A DNA stretch of 54,335 nucleotides, taken from assembly GCA_041984585.1 (NCBI GenBank), contig JBHIXX010000017.1:1-54335 (forward strand), in the 5' to 3' direction. The notes beneath the pieces were generated by a model. It ran no database searches. It saw only the letters and a list, made by a program, of their open reading frames with translations, and was not told the origin of the DNA. The translations under genes and the position numbers were made by a program. Source of the DNA: Pseudolysinimonas_A sp041984585 (GTDB lineage Bacteria > Actinomycetota > Actinomycetes > Actinomycetales > Microbacteriaceae). Numbering within the stretch: position 1 is the stretch's first letter; every line of letters begins with the position of its first letter. Below are positions 16,030 to 24,243 of this stretch, one piece after another.

Positions 16030-18034
16030 CCGCGTCCCGTCCGCGGAAGGCGCGGTAGGCCTCCAGCCCGTCGCGCGACCCGCCCACGCCGAGCACGTGC
16101 TCGCGGAACCGGTCGCCGTTGGCGCGGGTGAGGCCGCCGTTCTCGCGGAACCACTCGACCGCATCCGCGTCGAGCACCTCGCTCCAGATATAGGCGTAGT
16201 ACCCGGCGTCGTAGCCGCCGGCGAACGTGTGCGCGAAGTAGGTGCTCGCGTAGCGGGGCGGCACGGCGGGGTCGTCGAGCCCGGCCGCGGCCAGCGCGGC
16301 GGCCTCGAACGCGGCTACGTCGGTGACCGCGTCGGCCTCCGCCCGGCTGAGGCCGTGCCAGGCCTGGTCGAGCAGGGCGGCGGCGAGGTACTCGCTGGTG
16401 GCGAAGCCCTCGTTGAAGGTCTCCGAGTCGCGGATGCGCTGCACCGCGTCGGCGTCGATCGGCTCGCCCGTCTCGTGGTGCACGGCGTAGCGCTCCAGCA
16501 CCTCCGGCCACAGCATCCACATCTCGTTCACCTGGCTGGGGAACTCGACGAAGTCGCGGAACACCGACGTGCCCGAGAATCGCGGGTAGGTCACGCGGGC
16601 CAGCAGTCCGTGCAGCGCGTGCCCGAACTCGTGGAAGAGGGTCGACACCTCGTCGAAGGTGAGCAGTGTCGGCTCGCCGGGAGCGGGGCGGGGCACGTTG
16701 AGGTTGTTGACGACCACCGCGGTCTGCCCGAGCAGGTCGTTCTGCCCGACGAGGTCGTTCATCCACGCGCCGCCGCGCTTCGAGTCGCGGGTGTAGAGGT
16801 CGAGCAGGTAGAGCCCGACGGGGGCGCCGTCGTGCTCCGTCACCTCGAACACGCGCACGTCGGGGTGGTAGGCGACGAGGTCGTCGCGCTCGGCGAACCG
16901 GATGCCGTAGAGCGCCGTCGCCGCGCCGAACACCCCGTCGCGCAGTACCCGCTCGGCCTCGAACCACGGGCGCAGCGCCGACGTGTCGACGTCGTGCTGC
17001 GCGGCGCGCACCTTCTCGGTGTAGAACGCCCAGTCCCACGACTCGATGGACTCGCCCTCGGGGTTGATCCGCTCCAGCTCGGCCTTCTCGGCGCGGGCGT
17101 TGCGCGCCGCCACCGGGGCGAGCCGACCGAGCAGCTCGGCGACCGCCTCGGGGGTCTTCGCGGTCTCGTCGGCGAGCACCCAGGCGGCGTGACTCCCGTA
17201 TCCGAGCAGTTCGGCGCGCTCGGCCCGCAGCCGCACGATGCGCAGCAGCACGTCGGAGTTGTCGTGGGCGCCGCCGCGGCATCCGCGGGACCGGGATGCG
17301 GTCATGATCCGCTCGCGCAGCCCGCGGTCGCGCAGCGCGGCGAGATACGGGTGACCGGTCGGCAGCACCAGCGGGATGAGATGCCCGTCGAGTCCGCGCT
17401 CGGCCGCGGCGCGCGCCGTGGCGGAACGGCCGCCCGCCTCGAGCCCGTCGAGCTCGGCCGGGTCGAGCACGTGCACCGCGAGGTCGTTGGTGTCGGCGAG
17501 CAGGTTCTTCTCGAAGCGCGTGGTGAGGGTCGCGATCTCGGCGTTGATCGCGGTGAGGCGCTGCTTCGCCTCGTCGTCGAGCCCGGCCCCGGCCAGCGTC
17601 ATCTCGGTGTACCAGCGGTGCACGAGGTAGCGATCCTCGTCGGTGAGGTGCGCGGGCGCGTCGTCGCCCCGCAGCTGCTCCCACACCGCGCGGACCCGGT
17701 GGTAGAGGAACGTGTCGAGCAGGATCGCATCGTGGTGCGCCGAGCGCAGCGGCGCCAGCTCCTCCTCGAGCGCGTCGGTGGCGGGCGTGGAGTCGGCCGA
17801 TGTCGCGTTGTCGAACACCCGGCTCACCCGGCCGAGCAGCTGCCCGCTGGACTCGAGCGCGGGGAAGGTGTTCTCGAACATCGGGGCGTCGCGGCGGCGG
17901 GTGATCGCCCGGATCTCGCGCAGCTGCTCCTCCATCCCCAGCCGGAACGCCTCCGCATAGTGCTCGTCGCGGATGTCGGCGAACGGCGGGAGCCGGTGGG
18001 GGAGCGGACTCGGTTCGAGGAACGGGTTCGGCAC
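15992..18034 (-). CDS. dcp: M3 family zinc metallopeptidase (peptidyl-dipeptidase Dcp/oligopeptidase A type)
   Basis: The 680-residue cytoplasmic protein has the thimet-oligopeptidase zinc motif HEFGH (H468, E469, H472), with the third ligand Glu expected in SQVNEMWM about 25 residues later. Family features FEVTEHDGAPVGLYLLDLY, RFSGTSVFRDFVEFPSQ and a C-terminal GGYDAGYYAYIWSEVL are clear. These enzymes degrade short peptides released by other proteases. The GTG at 18034 is chosen because MPNPFLEPSPLPHRLPPFADI fits the family N-terminus and TAGGCT lies 6 bases upstream. It is convergent with benE. Confidence 0.92.
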   Translation of the reverse strand: MPNPFLEPSPLPHRLPPFADIRDEHYAEAFRLGMEEQLREIRAITRRRDAPMFENTFPALESSGQLLGRVSRVFDNATSADSTPATDALEEELAPLRSAHHDAILLDTFLYHRVRAVWEQLRGDDAPAHLTDEDRYLVHRWYTEMTLAGAGLDDEAKQRLTAINAEIATLTTRFEKNLLADTNDLAVHVLDPAELDGLEAGGRSATARAAAERGLDGHLIPLVLPTGHPYLAALRDRGLRERIMTASRSRGCRGGAHDNSDVLLRIVRLRAERAELLGYGSHAAWVLADETAKTPEAVAELLGRLAPVAARNARAEKAELERINPEGESIESWDWAFYTEKVRAAQHDVDTSALRPWFEAERVLRDGVFGAATALYGIRFAERDDLVAYHPDVRVFEVTEHDGAPVGLYLLDLYTRDSKRGGAWMNDLVGQNDLLGQTAVVVNNLNVPRPAPGEPTLLTFDEVSTLFHEFGHALHGLLARVTYPRFSGTSVFRDFVEFPSQVNEMWMLWPEVLERYAVHHETGEPIDADAVQRIRDSETFNEGFATSEYLAAALLDQAWHGLSRAEADAVTDVAAFEAAALAAAGLDDPAVPPRYASTYFAHTFAGGYDAGYYAYIWSEVLDADAVEWFRENGGLTRANGDRFREHVLGVGGSRDGLEAYRAFRGRDAVIDPLLRRRGLE

Positions 18035-18040
18035 ACGGTC

Positions 18041-18046
18041 AGCCTA
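18041..18046 (-). promoter_or_regulatory. -10 box of leaderless promoter for dcp
   Basis: TAGGCT lies exactly 6 bases upstream of the GTG at 18034. Confidence 0.5.
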
Positions 18047-18106
18047 GGTCGGAGGGGCACGGCGCCCGGGTTGCGAGGGTCGGGCGCCGCCCGCGCGCGC
18101 ACCGCC

Positions 18107-18133
18107 GTTCCTCCCATTGAAGGGGAGGATCGG
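18107..18133. promoter_or_regulatory. Putative operator upstream of the O-demethylase gene
   Basis: CCTCCC (18110-18115) and GGGAGG (18123-18128) form an inverted repeat with a 7-base spacer; the right half extends as GGGAGGATCGGG. This is the same right half, core and spacing as the large palindrome before the iclR gene at 19634-19674. It lies about 85 bases upstream of the demethylase ATG, a position suited to IclR-type control. Confidence 0.5.
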
Positions 18134-18213
18134 GCCTCCGTCGGCGGCGCCGTGCCTACACTCGCCACGCCGCGGAGCCGCGGCACGACGACGACGTCAG
18201 AGAGGACGAGCCC

Positions 18214-19593
18214 ATGTCCCAGGCAACCCCCGAGAGCCTCGCGCAGGCCATCGACCGCGTCGGCAGCCCGGTCGAGCTGCTGCGCAACCAGAACTGGCCG
18301 GCCTTCACCTTCCCGGTGGCGCCCGAGTTCACCAACTGGCGCGACGAGCAGCGCGCCTGGAATTCGACCGTCGCGATCATGGACCAGTCGCACCACATGA
18401 CCCAGCTCTTCCTCTGGGGCGCCGACCTGATCGACACCCTCGCGTCGATCTCGCCCAACACCTTCGCCACGTTCCGCGTCGGGATCGCCAAGCAGCTGAT
18501 CTCGGTCAACAAGGACGGCTACCTGATCGGCGACGGCATCCTGTTCTACAACCACGACGGTGACGAGGGCCTCGTGCTCATCGGCCACCACGTGCTGATC
18601 GACTGGGTGCGCTACAACGTCGAGAAGGCCGCGTCGGCGGGAAAGGACGCGCACTACCGGCTCGAGGCCAACTCGCACATGCGCGACGGCGACCCCACCT
18701 TCTACCGCTATGAGCTGCAGGGCCCCAAGGCCGACATCGTGATGGAGAAGATGCTCGGCGGCCCGGTGCCCGAGGTGAAGTTCTTCCACATCGCCGAGCT
18801 CGAGATCGCCGGCAAGAAGGTGCAGGCGCTGCGTCACGGGATGGCGGGGCAGCCCGGCTTCGAGTTCTACGGGCCCTACGCCGACGGCCCGGCGATCATC
18901 GACGCGATGATGGAGGCCGGGGCGGAGTTCGATATCCGCCGGGTCGGCGCCAAGGCGTACTCGTCGAGCCCGCTCGAGTCGGGATGGGTGCCGACGCCGT
19001 TCCCGGCCGTGTTCGACGACGACTTCGCCGAGTACCGCGCGTGGCTGCCGGCCGCCCGCATCGGCAACGTCGGCGGCTCGCTGTCGTCGGACGACATCCA
19101 CGACTACTACATGACGCCCTACGACCTCGGGCTCGGCCGGTCGGTGCGCTTCGACCACGACTTCCACGGGCGGGCCGCACTGGAGAAGATCGCGGAGGCG
19201 CCCGCCCGCCGCAAGGTGACGCTGATCTGGAACTCCGACGACGTCGCGATGGTGGTGCGCTCGCAAGTGGAGCCCGGAGTCCCCGCGAAGTTCCTCGACT
19301 TCCCGAAGGCGCGCTACGGGCTGTACCAGATGGACGAGGTGCGCCAGGGCGACGCGCTCGTCGGCATCTCGACCGACGCCGGCTACGTGGCGTACGACCA
19401 GCTCTACATGTCGCTGGCGACGCTGGACGTCGCGATCGAGGACGGCGCGCAGGTCGAGGTGGTCTGGGGCGAGGACCCGATCTCGCAGAAGAACTCGGTC
19501 GACCAGCGGCACCGGCAGGTGCGCATCCGCGCCACCGTCGCCCCCGCGCCGTACCACGAGTACGCGCGGACGGTCTATCGCGCCGACTCCTGA
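18214..19593 (+). CDS. Tetrahydrofolate-dependent aryl O-demethylase-like protein (LigM/DesA group, GcvT fold)
   Basis: The 459-residue protein resembles the LigM (vanillate/3-O-methylgallate) and DesA (syringate) O-demethylases in length and text. Examples are NWPAFTFPVAPEFTNWRDEQ, STVAIMDQSHHMTQLFLWG, SPNTFATFRVGIAKQLI, RRVGAKAYSSSPLESGW and YGLYQMDEVRQGD. These GcvT-fold enzymes move a methyl group from a methoxyaromatic acid to tetrahydrofolate. Which methoxyarene is used here cannot be told. No metF or ligH partner is adjacent. The ATG at 18214 follows AGAGAGGACG. The shared inverted repeat upstream and the iclR gene downstream suggest substrate-responsive control. Confidence 0.75.
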   Translation: MSQATPESLAQAIDRVGSPVELLRNQNWPAFTFPVAPEFTNWRDEQRAWNSTVAIMDQSHHMTQLFLWGADLIDTLASISPNTFATFRVGIAKQLISVNKDGYLIGDGILFYNHDGDEGLVLIGHHVLIDWVRYNVEKAASAGKDAHYRLEANSHMRDGDPTFYRYELQGPKADIVMEKMLGGPVPEVKFFHIAELEIAGKKVQALRHGMAGQPGFEFYGPYADGPAIIDAMMEAGAEFDIRRVGAKAYSSSPLESGWVPTPFPAVFDDDFAEYRAWLPAARIGNVGGSLSSDDIHDYYMTPYDLGLGRSVRFDHDFHGRAALEKIAEAPARRKVTLIWNSDDVAMVVRSQVEPGVPAKFLDFPKARYGLYQMDEVRQGDALVGISTDAGYVAYDQLYMSLATLDVAIEDGAQVEVVWGEDPISQKNSVDQRHRQVRIRATVAPAPYHEYARTVYRADS

Positions 19594-19633
19594 GCCCGCC
19601 CGGGCGGGAGGCGCCGTCCGGTGAGCGGAACAG

Positions 19634-19674
19634 GATGCCCCGATCCTCCCGATGAGTGGGAGGATCGGGGCATC
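19634..19674. promoter_or_regulatory. Perfect 17-bp inverted repeat before iclR; operator and/or terminator
   Basis: GATGCCCCGATCCTCCC (19634-19650) is exactly complementary to 19658-19674 across a GATGAGT spacer. It lies 40 bases after the demethylase stop and 48 bases before the iclR start. Its core (TCCTCCC, 7 bases, GGGAGGATCGGG) recurs before the demethylase gene, which favours an IclR autoregulatory operator. As RNA it would also form a 17-bp hairpin able to terminate the demethylase transcript, though no T-run follows. Confidence 0.6.
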
Positions 19675-19722
19675 GCTCCGTGTCACCGCGGGGCGACCCG
19701 CCCCCGTGTCGAAGGAGACCCG

Positions 19723-20607
19723 ATGGCCCGCAGCTCCGACGGTCGCACCGTCCTCAGCCGCCACCTCGACGTGCTCGATGCGTTCCGCGTCGACGCCGCC
19801 TTCCTCACCGTCTCCGACGTGGCGCGCCGCGCCGACATGCCGCTCTCGACCGCCCACCGGCTGCTCGCCGAACTCGCCGAGCACGGCCTGGTCGAGCGGC
19901 AGGAGGACCGCCGGTACCGGCTCGGCATCCGGCTGTGGGAGCTCGCGAGCCGCACACCCGGCGCGCTGGGCCTGCGCGAGATCGCGATGCCGCACCTGCA
20001 GGAGGCGCACGCGGCGCTGCGGCAGCACATCCAGCTCGGCATCCTCGAGGGCACCGACGTCATGTTCCTCGAGCGGCTCTCCACCCGCGACGCCGCGCTG
20101 AATGCGACCCTCGTCGGCGGACGCATCCCGCTGCACGCCTCGTCGAGCGGACTCGTGCTGCTGGCGCACGCGCCCGAGTCGGTGTTCACCGAGCTGACGT
20201 CGCGGCCGCTGCGCCGCTACACGGCGAACACCCCGCGCACGGCCGACGAGCTGCGCCAGATCCTCGCCCGCATCCGCCGCGAGGGGTTCGCCGTGTGCGA
20301 CGGCTTCATCCACCCCGCATCGCGGGGCGTCGCCGTGCCCGTGGTCGGTGCGGGCGGCAAGGTCGTGGCCACGGTCGCCGCGGTGGTGCACAACGACGCG
20401 TCGCCGACGGCCCCGCTGGTGCAGGTGCTGCACCTCGCCGCGACGCGGATCGGCGAGGACCTGCGCGCGGCCTCGCTGCCGGCGAGCGACCCGGATGCCT
20501 ACCCCGGCGGCCGCTACCGCCCGGTCGTGCACTCGTCCGAGGAGTCGATGCGGTTCTTCTCCGCGGGCGGCATGCGCGCGCCCCGCCCCGAGCGCCGCGC
20601 CGGCTGA
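19723..20607 (+). CDS. IclR family transcriptional regulator
   Basis: The 294-residue protein has an N-terminal winged HTH (about 12-75; LTVSDVARRADMPLSTAHRLLAELAEHGLVER) and an IclR effector domain (about 90-260). Effector motifs include IPLHASSSGLVLLAHAP, RREGFAVCDGFIHP and RGVAVPVVGAGGKVVA. IclR proteins often bind aromatic or small organic acids. The ATG at 19723 follows GAAGGAG. The gene is directly downstream of the O-demethylase, and both carry the same palindromic core, so it is probably the local regulator. About 30 C-terminal residues extend past the domain. Confidence 0.92.
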   Translation: MARSSDGRTVLSRHLDVLDAFRVDAAFLTVSDVARRADMPLSTAHRLLAELAEHGLVERQEDRRYRLGIRLWELASRTPGALGLREIAMPHLQEAHAALRQHIQLGILEGTDVMFLERLSTRDAALNATLVGGRIPLHASSSGLVLLAHAPESVFTELTSRPLRRYTANTPRTADELRQILARIRREGFAVCDGFIHPASRGVAVPVVGAGGKVVATVAAVVHNDASPTAPLVQVLHLAATRIGEDLRAASLPASDPDAYPGGRYRPVVHSSEESMRFFSAGGMRAPRPERRAG

Positions 20608-20639
20608 GCGCGGATGCGCCCGCGGCGCGGCGGATGGCG

Positions 20640-20867
20640 TCAGTCGGCCGCGCGTTCCACGACGACCGATCCCGTCACCGGGTCGAGCCGCAGGGTCGTT
20701 CCATCGTCGAGCTCGGCGACGGGGCGCCCCTCCAGCCAGGTGAGCGTCCACCGCCACCCCGACTCCACGCCCGGCTCGGCCTCGACGGCTGCGACCGCGT
20801 CCCGCATCGCCTCGGGCAGCCGCTCCGGCGGCGGGGAGCCGACGGTCCAGCGCGTGCCGAGCTGCAT
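20640..20867 (-). CDS. 75-residue protein translationally coupled to valS
   Basis: A small soluble protein (starts MQLGTRWTVGSPPPERLPEA) that I do not recognise. It has a Trp-rich centre (ESGWRWTLTWLEGRPVAELD) and ends with a predicted beta strand pair. Its ATG shares one base with the valS TGA (TGATG), so ribosomes finishing valS would restart here. This linkage suggests constant low-level co-production with ValRS, not necessarily a shared function. The reading is supported by typical codon use and the tight overlap. Confidence 0.6.
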   Translation of the reverse strand: MQLGTRWTVGSPPPERLPEAMRDAVAAVEAEPGVESGWRWTLTWLEGRPVAELDDGTTLRLDPVTGSVVVERAAD

Positions 20868-23440
20868 CAGCGGCTCGCCTCCGGCTGCTCGGCCAGCTCG
20901 ATCGCGGTCACCGCGACCTCGTCGGCCGTCTCCAGCTTGAGTTCGGCGATGCGCCCGACCGCGCGCAGGTCGTCGGCCGCCTCGGCCAGCAGGGCGGGGC
21001 CGGCGAGCACCGCGGTGGCGACCTCCGTCTTCTGCGAGGCCTTCGCGTCGGTCTTGGCGCGGCGGATGCCGATCAGCGCCGCCGACACCGCGGGGAGCAG
21101 CCCGCGCGCTTCGCGACCGCCGGACACGGGCCAGGGCGCCGTGTGCACGGAGCCCTCGTGGGTCCACGACCACACCTCCTCGGTGGCGAAGGCCACCACG
21201 GGGGCGAGCAGGCGCAGCAGCACGTCGAGCGCCTCGCGCAACGCGGCAACCGCAGACGCCTGCGCGGCACCCGCGCCCGTGTACGCGCGTTCCTTCACCA
21301 GCTCGAGGTAGTCGTCGCAGAACATCCAGAAGAACTGCTCGGTGACCTCGAGCGCCCGGGCGTGGTCGTACTTCTCGTAGGCGCGCGTCGCCTCGGCGAC
21401 CACCGCATCCAGCTCGGCCAGCAGGTCGAGATCGAGCGGCTCGCTCACCTCGGCGCCCTCGGCGTACGGGAACGAGTACACGAACTTCGCCGCGTTGAGG
21501 ATCTTGATCGCCAGCCGGCGCCCGATCTTCATCGCCTTCGGGTTCTGCGGGTCGAACGCCGCGTCGGTGCCGAGCTTGCTCGACGCCGCCCAGTAGCGCA
21601 CCGCATCCGAGCCGTGCTCCTCGAGCAGGCCGGCCGGGGTGACCACGTTGCCCTTCGACTTCGACATCTTCTTGCGGTCGGGGTCGACGATGAAGCCCGA
21701 GATGCCGGCATCCGTCCACGGGATCTCGCCGTGCTCGAGCTGGGCGCGCAGCACGGTGGAGAACAGCCAGGTGCGGATGATGTCCTGCCCCTGCGAGCGC
21801 AGCGAGAACGGGAAGACGAGCGAGAACAGCTCGTCGTCCTCGCCCCAGCCGCCGGCGATCTGCGGGGTGAGGCTCGAGGTCGCCCAGGTGTCCATGATGT
21901 CCACCTCGCCGACGAAGCCCTCGGGCTTGCCGCGCTGATCCTCGTCGTACCCGGGGGGCACGTCGGTGGTCGGGTCGACCGGCAGCATGTCCTCGGTCGG
22001 CACGATCGGCTCGTCGCGCAGCGGCTCGCCCTGCTCGTCGAGGGCGTACCAGACCGGCAGCGGCACGCCGAAGAAGCGCTGGCGCGAGATGAGCCAGTCG
22101 CCGGAGAGTCCGCCGACCCAGTTGTCGTAGCGCACCCGCATGAAGTCGGGGTGGAAGTCGATGGCGGCTCCGGCCGCGAGCAGCTTCTCGCGCAGCTTCG
22201 CGTCGCGCGCGCCGTTGCGGATGTACCACTGGCGGGTCGAGACGATCTCGAGCGGCTTGTCGCCCTTCTCGTAGAACTTCACCGGGTGGGTGAGCTTCAC
22301 CGGGTCGGCGAGCAGCTCGCCCGACTCGCGCAGCAGGTCGACCATCCGCTGCCGGGCGGTGAACGGGGTGGCGCCGGCGAGGGTCGCGTAGGCGGCGCGC
22401 CCGGCGTCGGTGAAGTGCTCGAGCACGTCGGGCTCGGCGACGAAGCGGCCGTCGAAGCCGATCACGGCGCGGGTGTCGAGCCGCAGGTCGCGCCACCACG
22501 TGACGTCGGTGATGTCGCCCCAGGTCGACACCATCGCGACGCCGGTGCCTTTGTCCTGCAGGGCCAGGTGGTGCGCGTGCACCGGGATCTCGGCGCCGAA
22601 GATCGGCGTCGTCACGGTCGTGCCGACGAGGTCGCGGTAGCGCTCGTCGTCGGGGTGCACCACGAGGGCGACGTCGGCCGCGATCAGCTCCGGCCGGGTG
22701 GTGTCGACCTCGACGATCGAGCCGTCGGCCCGGTGGAACGCGATGCGGTGCATCGCCCCGGGCTGCTCCTTGTCCTCGAGCTCGGCCTGGGCGACGGCGG
22801 AGCGGAAGGTCACGTCCCACAGCGTCGGCGCCTCGGCCTGGTAGGCCTCGCCGCGGGCGAGGTTGCGCAGGAACGCGCGCTGGGCGACGCGCTGCGAGTG
22901 GTCGTCGATGGTGCGGTAGGTCAGCGACCAGTCGACGCTGAGGCCCATCGTGCGCCAGAGGTCCTCGAACTGCTTCTCGTCCTCGACCGTGAGCCGCTCG
23001 CACAGCTCGATGAAGTTGCGGCGCGAGATCGGCACCTGCTGTCCGGCGTTCGACGGGGCGTCGCCCTCGAACGGCGGCTCGAAGTCGGCGTCGTAGGGGA
23101 GGGCCGGGTCGCAGCGCACGCCGTAGTAGTTCTGCACGCGGCGCTCGGTCGGCAGGCCGTTGTCGTCCCAGCCCATCGGGTAGAACAGGTGCTTGCCGCG
23201 CATCCGGTTGAACCGGGCGGCGAGGTCCATGTGCGTGTAGGAGAACACGTGCCCGATGTGCAGCGACCCCGAGGCGGTCGGCGGCGGGGTGTCGACGGCG
23301 AACACCGCGTCCTTGCCGGCGGCGAGCGCGGCATCCCGATCGAACCGGTAGGTGCCCTGCTGCTCCCACCCGTCGCGCCACTTCGCTTCGAGACCTTCGA
23401 GGGCGGGCTTCTCGGGGATGCGGTTGTCGGCGGACGTCAT
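20867..23440 (-). CDS. valS: Valyl-tRNA synthetase
   Basis: The 857-residue class I synthetase has the HIGH signature in SGSLHIGHVFSYTHMD and KMSKS in DPDRKKMSKSKGNV. An editing (CP1) domain lies between them (TTRPELIAADVALVVHPDD), and the anticodon-binding domain follows. It charges tRNA-Val and edits mischarged Thr. The IDDHSQRVAQRAF and WLISRQRFFGVPLPVWY stretches are typical. The ATG at 23440 is chosen by family N-terminus (MTSADNRIPEKPALEGLEAKW); in-frame sequence further upstream is intergenic. It lacks the long C-terminal coiled coil of some ValRS. It is coupled to the 75-residue gene downstream. Confidence 0.97.
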   Translation of the reverse strand: MTSADNRIPEKPALEGLEAKWRDGWEQQGTYRFDRDAALAAGKDAVFAVDTPPPTASGSLHIGHVFSYTHMDLAARFNRMRGKHLFYPMGWDDNGLPTERRVQNYYGVRCDPALPYDADFEPPFEGDAPSNAGQQVPISRRNFIELCERLTVEDEKQFEDLWRTMGLSVDWSLTYRTIDDHSQRVAQRAFLRNLARGEAYQAEAPTLWDVTFRSAVAQAELEDKEQPGAMHRIAFHRADGSIVEVDTTRPELIAADVALVVHPDDERYRDLVGTTVTTPIFGAEIPVHAHHLALQDKGTGVAMVSTWGDITDVTWWRDLRLDTRAVIGFDGRFVAEPDVLEHFTDAGRAAYATLAGATPFTARQRMVDLLRESGELLADPVKLTHPVKFYEKGDKPLEIVSTRQWYIRNGARDAKLREKLLAAGAAIDFHPDFMRVRYDNWVGGLSGDWLISRQRFFGVPLPVWYALDEQGEPLRDEPIVPTEDMLPVDPTTDVPPGYDEDQRGKPEGFVGEVDIMDTWATSSLTPQIAGGWGEDDELFSLVFPFSLRSQGQDIIRTWLFSTVLRAQLEHGEIPWTDAGISGFIVDPDRKKMSKSKGNVVTPAGLLEEHGSDAVRYWAASSKLGTDAAFDPQNPKAMKIGRRLAIKILNAAKFVYSFPYAEGAEVSEPLDLDLLAELDAVVAEATRAYEKYDHARALEVTEQFFWMFCDDYLELVKERAYTGAGAAQASAVAALREALDVLLRLLAPVVAFATEEVWSWTHEGSVHTAPWPVSGGREARGLLPAVSAALIGIRRAKTDAKASQKTEVATAVLAGPALLAEAADDLRAVGRIAELKLETADEVAVTAIELAEQPEASR

Positions 23441-23535
23441 GGCGGTGCTCCCGGTTCGATGTGTGCGGCACCGTGTCCGTGCCCGGCTCGCGCCGAGCGG
23501 GGTGCCTGAGTGTGGTCGCGCTGGGCGACGGATGC

Positions 23536-23541
23536 AGTGTA
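23536..23541 (-). promoter_or_regulatory. Possible -10 box of valS
   Basis: TACACT lies 95 bases upstream of the valS ATG on the minus strand. The leader between them contains no T-box sequence. Confidence 0.35.
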
Positions 23542-23592
23542 CCCGGGCGCGGGGGTCCGACCCGGGTCGTGCCGACGGGCGACCGACGCGAA

Positions 23593-23621
23593 TGAGTAGT
23601 CCTCGCCATCGACGTGAGTAG
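23593..23621. repeat. Direct repeat TGAGTAG, 22-bp spacing
   Basis: TGAGTAG occurs at 23593-23599 and 23615-23621, about 80-110 bases upstream of the lipoprotein start. The 22-bp period (two helical turns) would suit binding of a dimeric regulator to one face of the DNA. No regulator is assigned. Confidence 0.35.
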
Positions 23622-23702
23622 CGGCCGACGCCGCTCCCGCCGGGATCCTGGAGGCACGACGTGCCGGCCGGGTCGCCGACGACCGCCGGGGGAGGGAGAA
23701 CG

Positions 23703-24155
23703 ATGCGGATCACGGGACTCGCGGTGTCGGCCGCGCTGACGGTCGTGCTGGTGAGCGGATGTGCGGCGGGTGGCCCGTCGAGCGGCGGTTCGGACCCCGA
23801 TGGTCCGGTGGTCGTGGTCGAGGGCGGCGACCAGTCGGCGACGCTCGGCGCGGGGCTCCCCGAGAGCTTCCCCGAGTGGGTCGTGCTGCCGCCCGACTAC
23901 ACGGTGACCTTCGCCACCGAGCAGGTGCAGGGCGGCGCCACCGGCTACACGGTGCAGGGTCTCTCGGGCGCGGACCCGGATGCGGTCGTCGCGGTCGTGG
24001 AGTCCGCCTACGACGTCGCCCCGACCGGGGGCGGCTCGTCCGGCGGGATCACCAGCGTCAGCTACGAGGACGTCAACGGGCACTACGTGTCGTACACGGT
24101 CACCACCAACGCCGACGGGGCCACCGTCGTCACGATGGACGTGCTGCCCCGCTGA
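23703..24155 (+). CDS. Small secreted lipoprotein
   Basis: The 150-residue protein has a type II signal peptide with lipobox LVSGC (Cys at about residue 20). A Gly/Ser-rich linker follows, then a compact domain of about 110 residues with no recognised family: ESFPEWVVLPPDYTVTF, GYTVQGLSGADPDAVVA, YVSYTVTTNADGATVVTM. It is expected to be lipid-anchored outside the membrane. The ATG at 23703 follows GGGGGAGGGAG. It converges with the LuxR-type regulator gene. Confidence 0.7.
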   Translation: MRITGLAVSAALTVVLVSGCAAGGPSSGGSDPDGPVVVVEGGDQSATLGAGLPESFPEWVVLPPDYTVTFATEQVQGGATGYTVQGLSGADPDAVVAVVESAYDVAPTGGGSSGGITSVSYEDVNGHYVSYTVTTNADGATVVTMDVLPR

Positions 24156-24243
24156 CGCCCGCGTCGCCGTGAGCGGGTCCGCCGTGCGCGGGTCCCCTGC
24201 GCGATCGGGCCCGGGACCGGCCTGTTCCGCGTTCGAGGCGTGG

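Noticed and set aside
14755..19593. An aromatic-degradation gene cluster (benE to O-demethylase)
   Set aside because: The genes are on different strands, separated by a peptidase gene, and no ring hydroxylating or cleaving enzymes are present.
19634..19674. Pure transcription terminator reading of the 17-bp repeat
   Set aside because: No T-tract follows, and the core recurs before the demethylase gene where no terminator is needed; operator is preferred though both roles are possible.
23441..23600. T-box leader for valS
   Set aside because: No GGTGGTACCGCG-like core or specifier stem is present, in contrast to the ileS leader.
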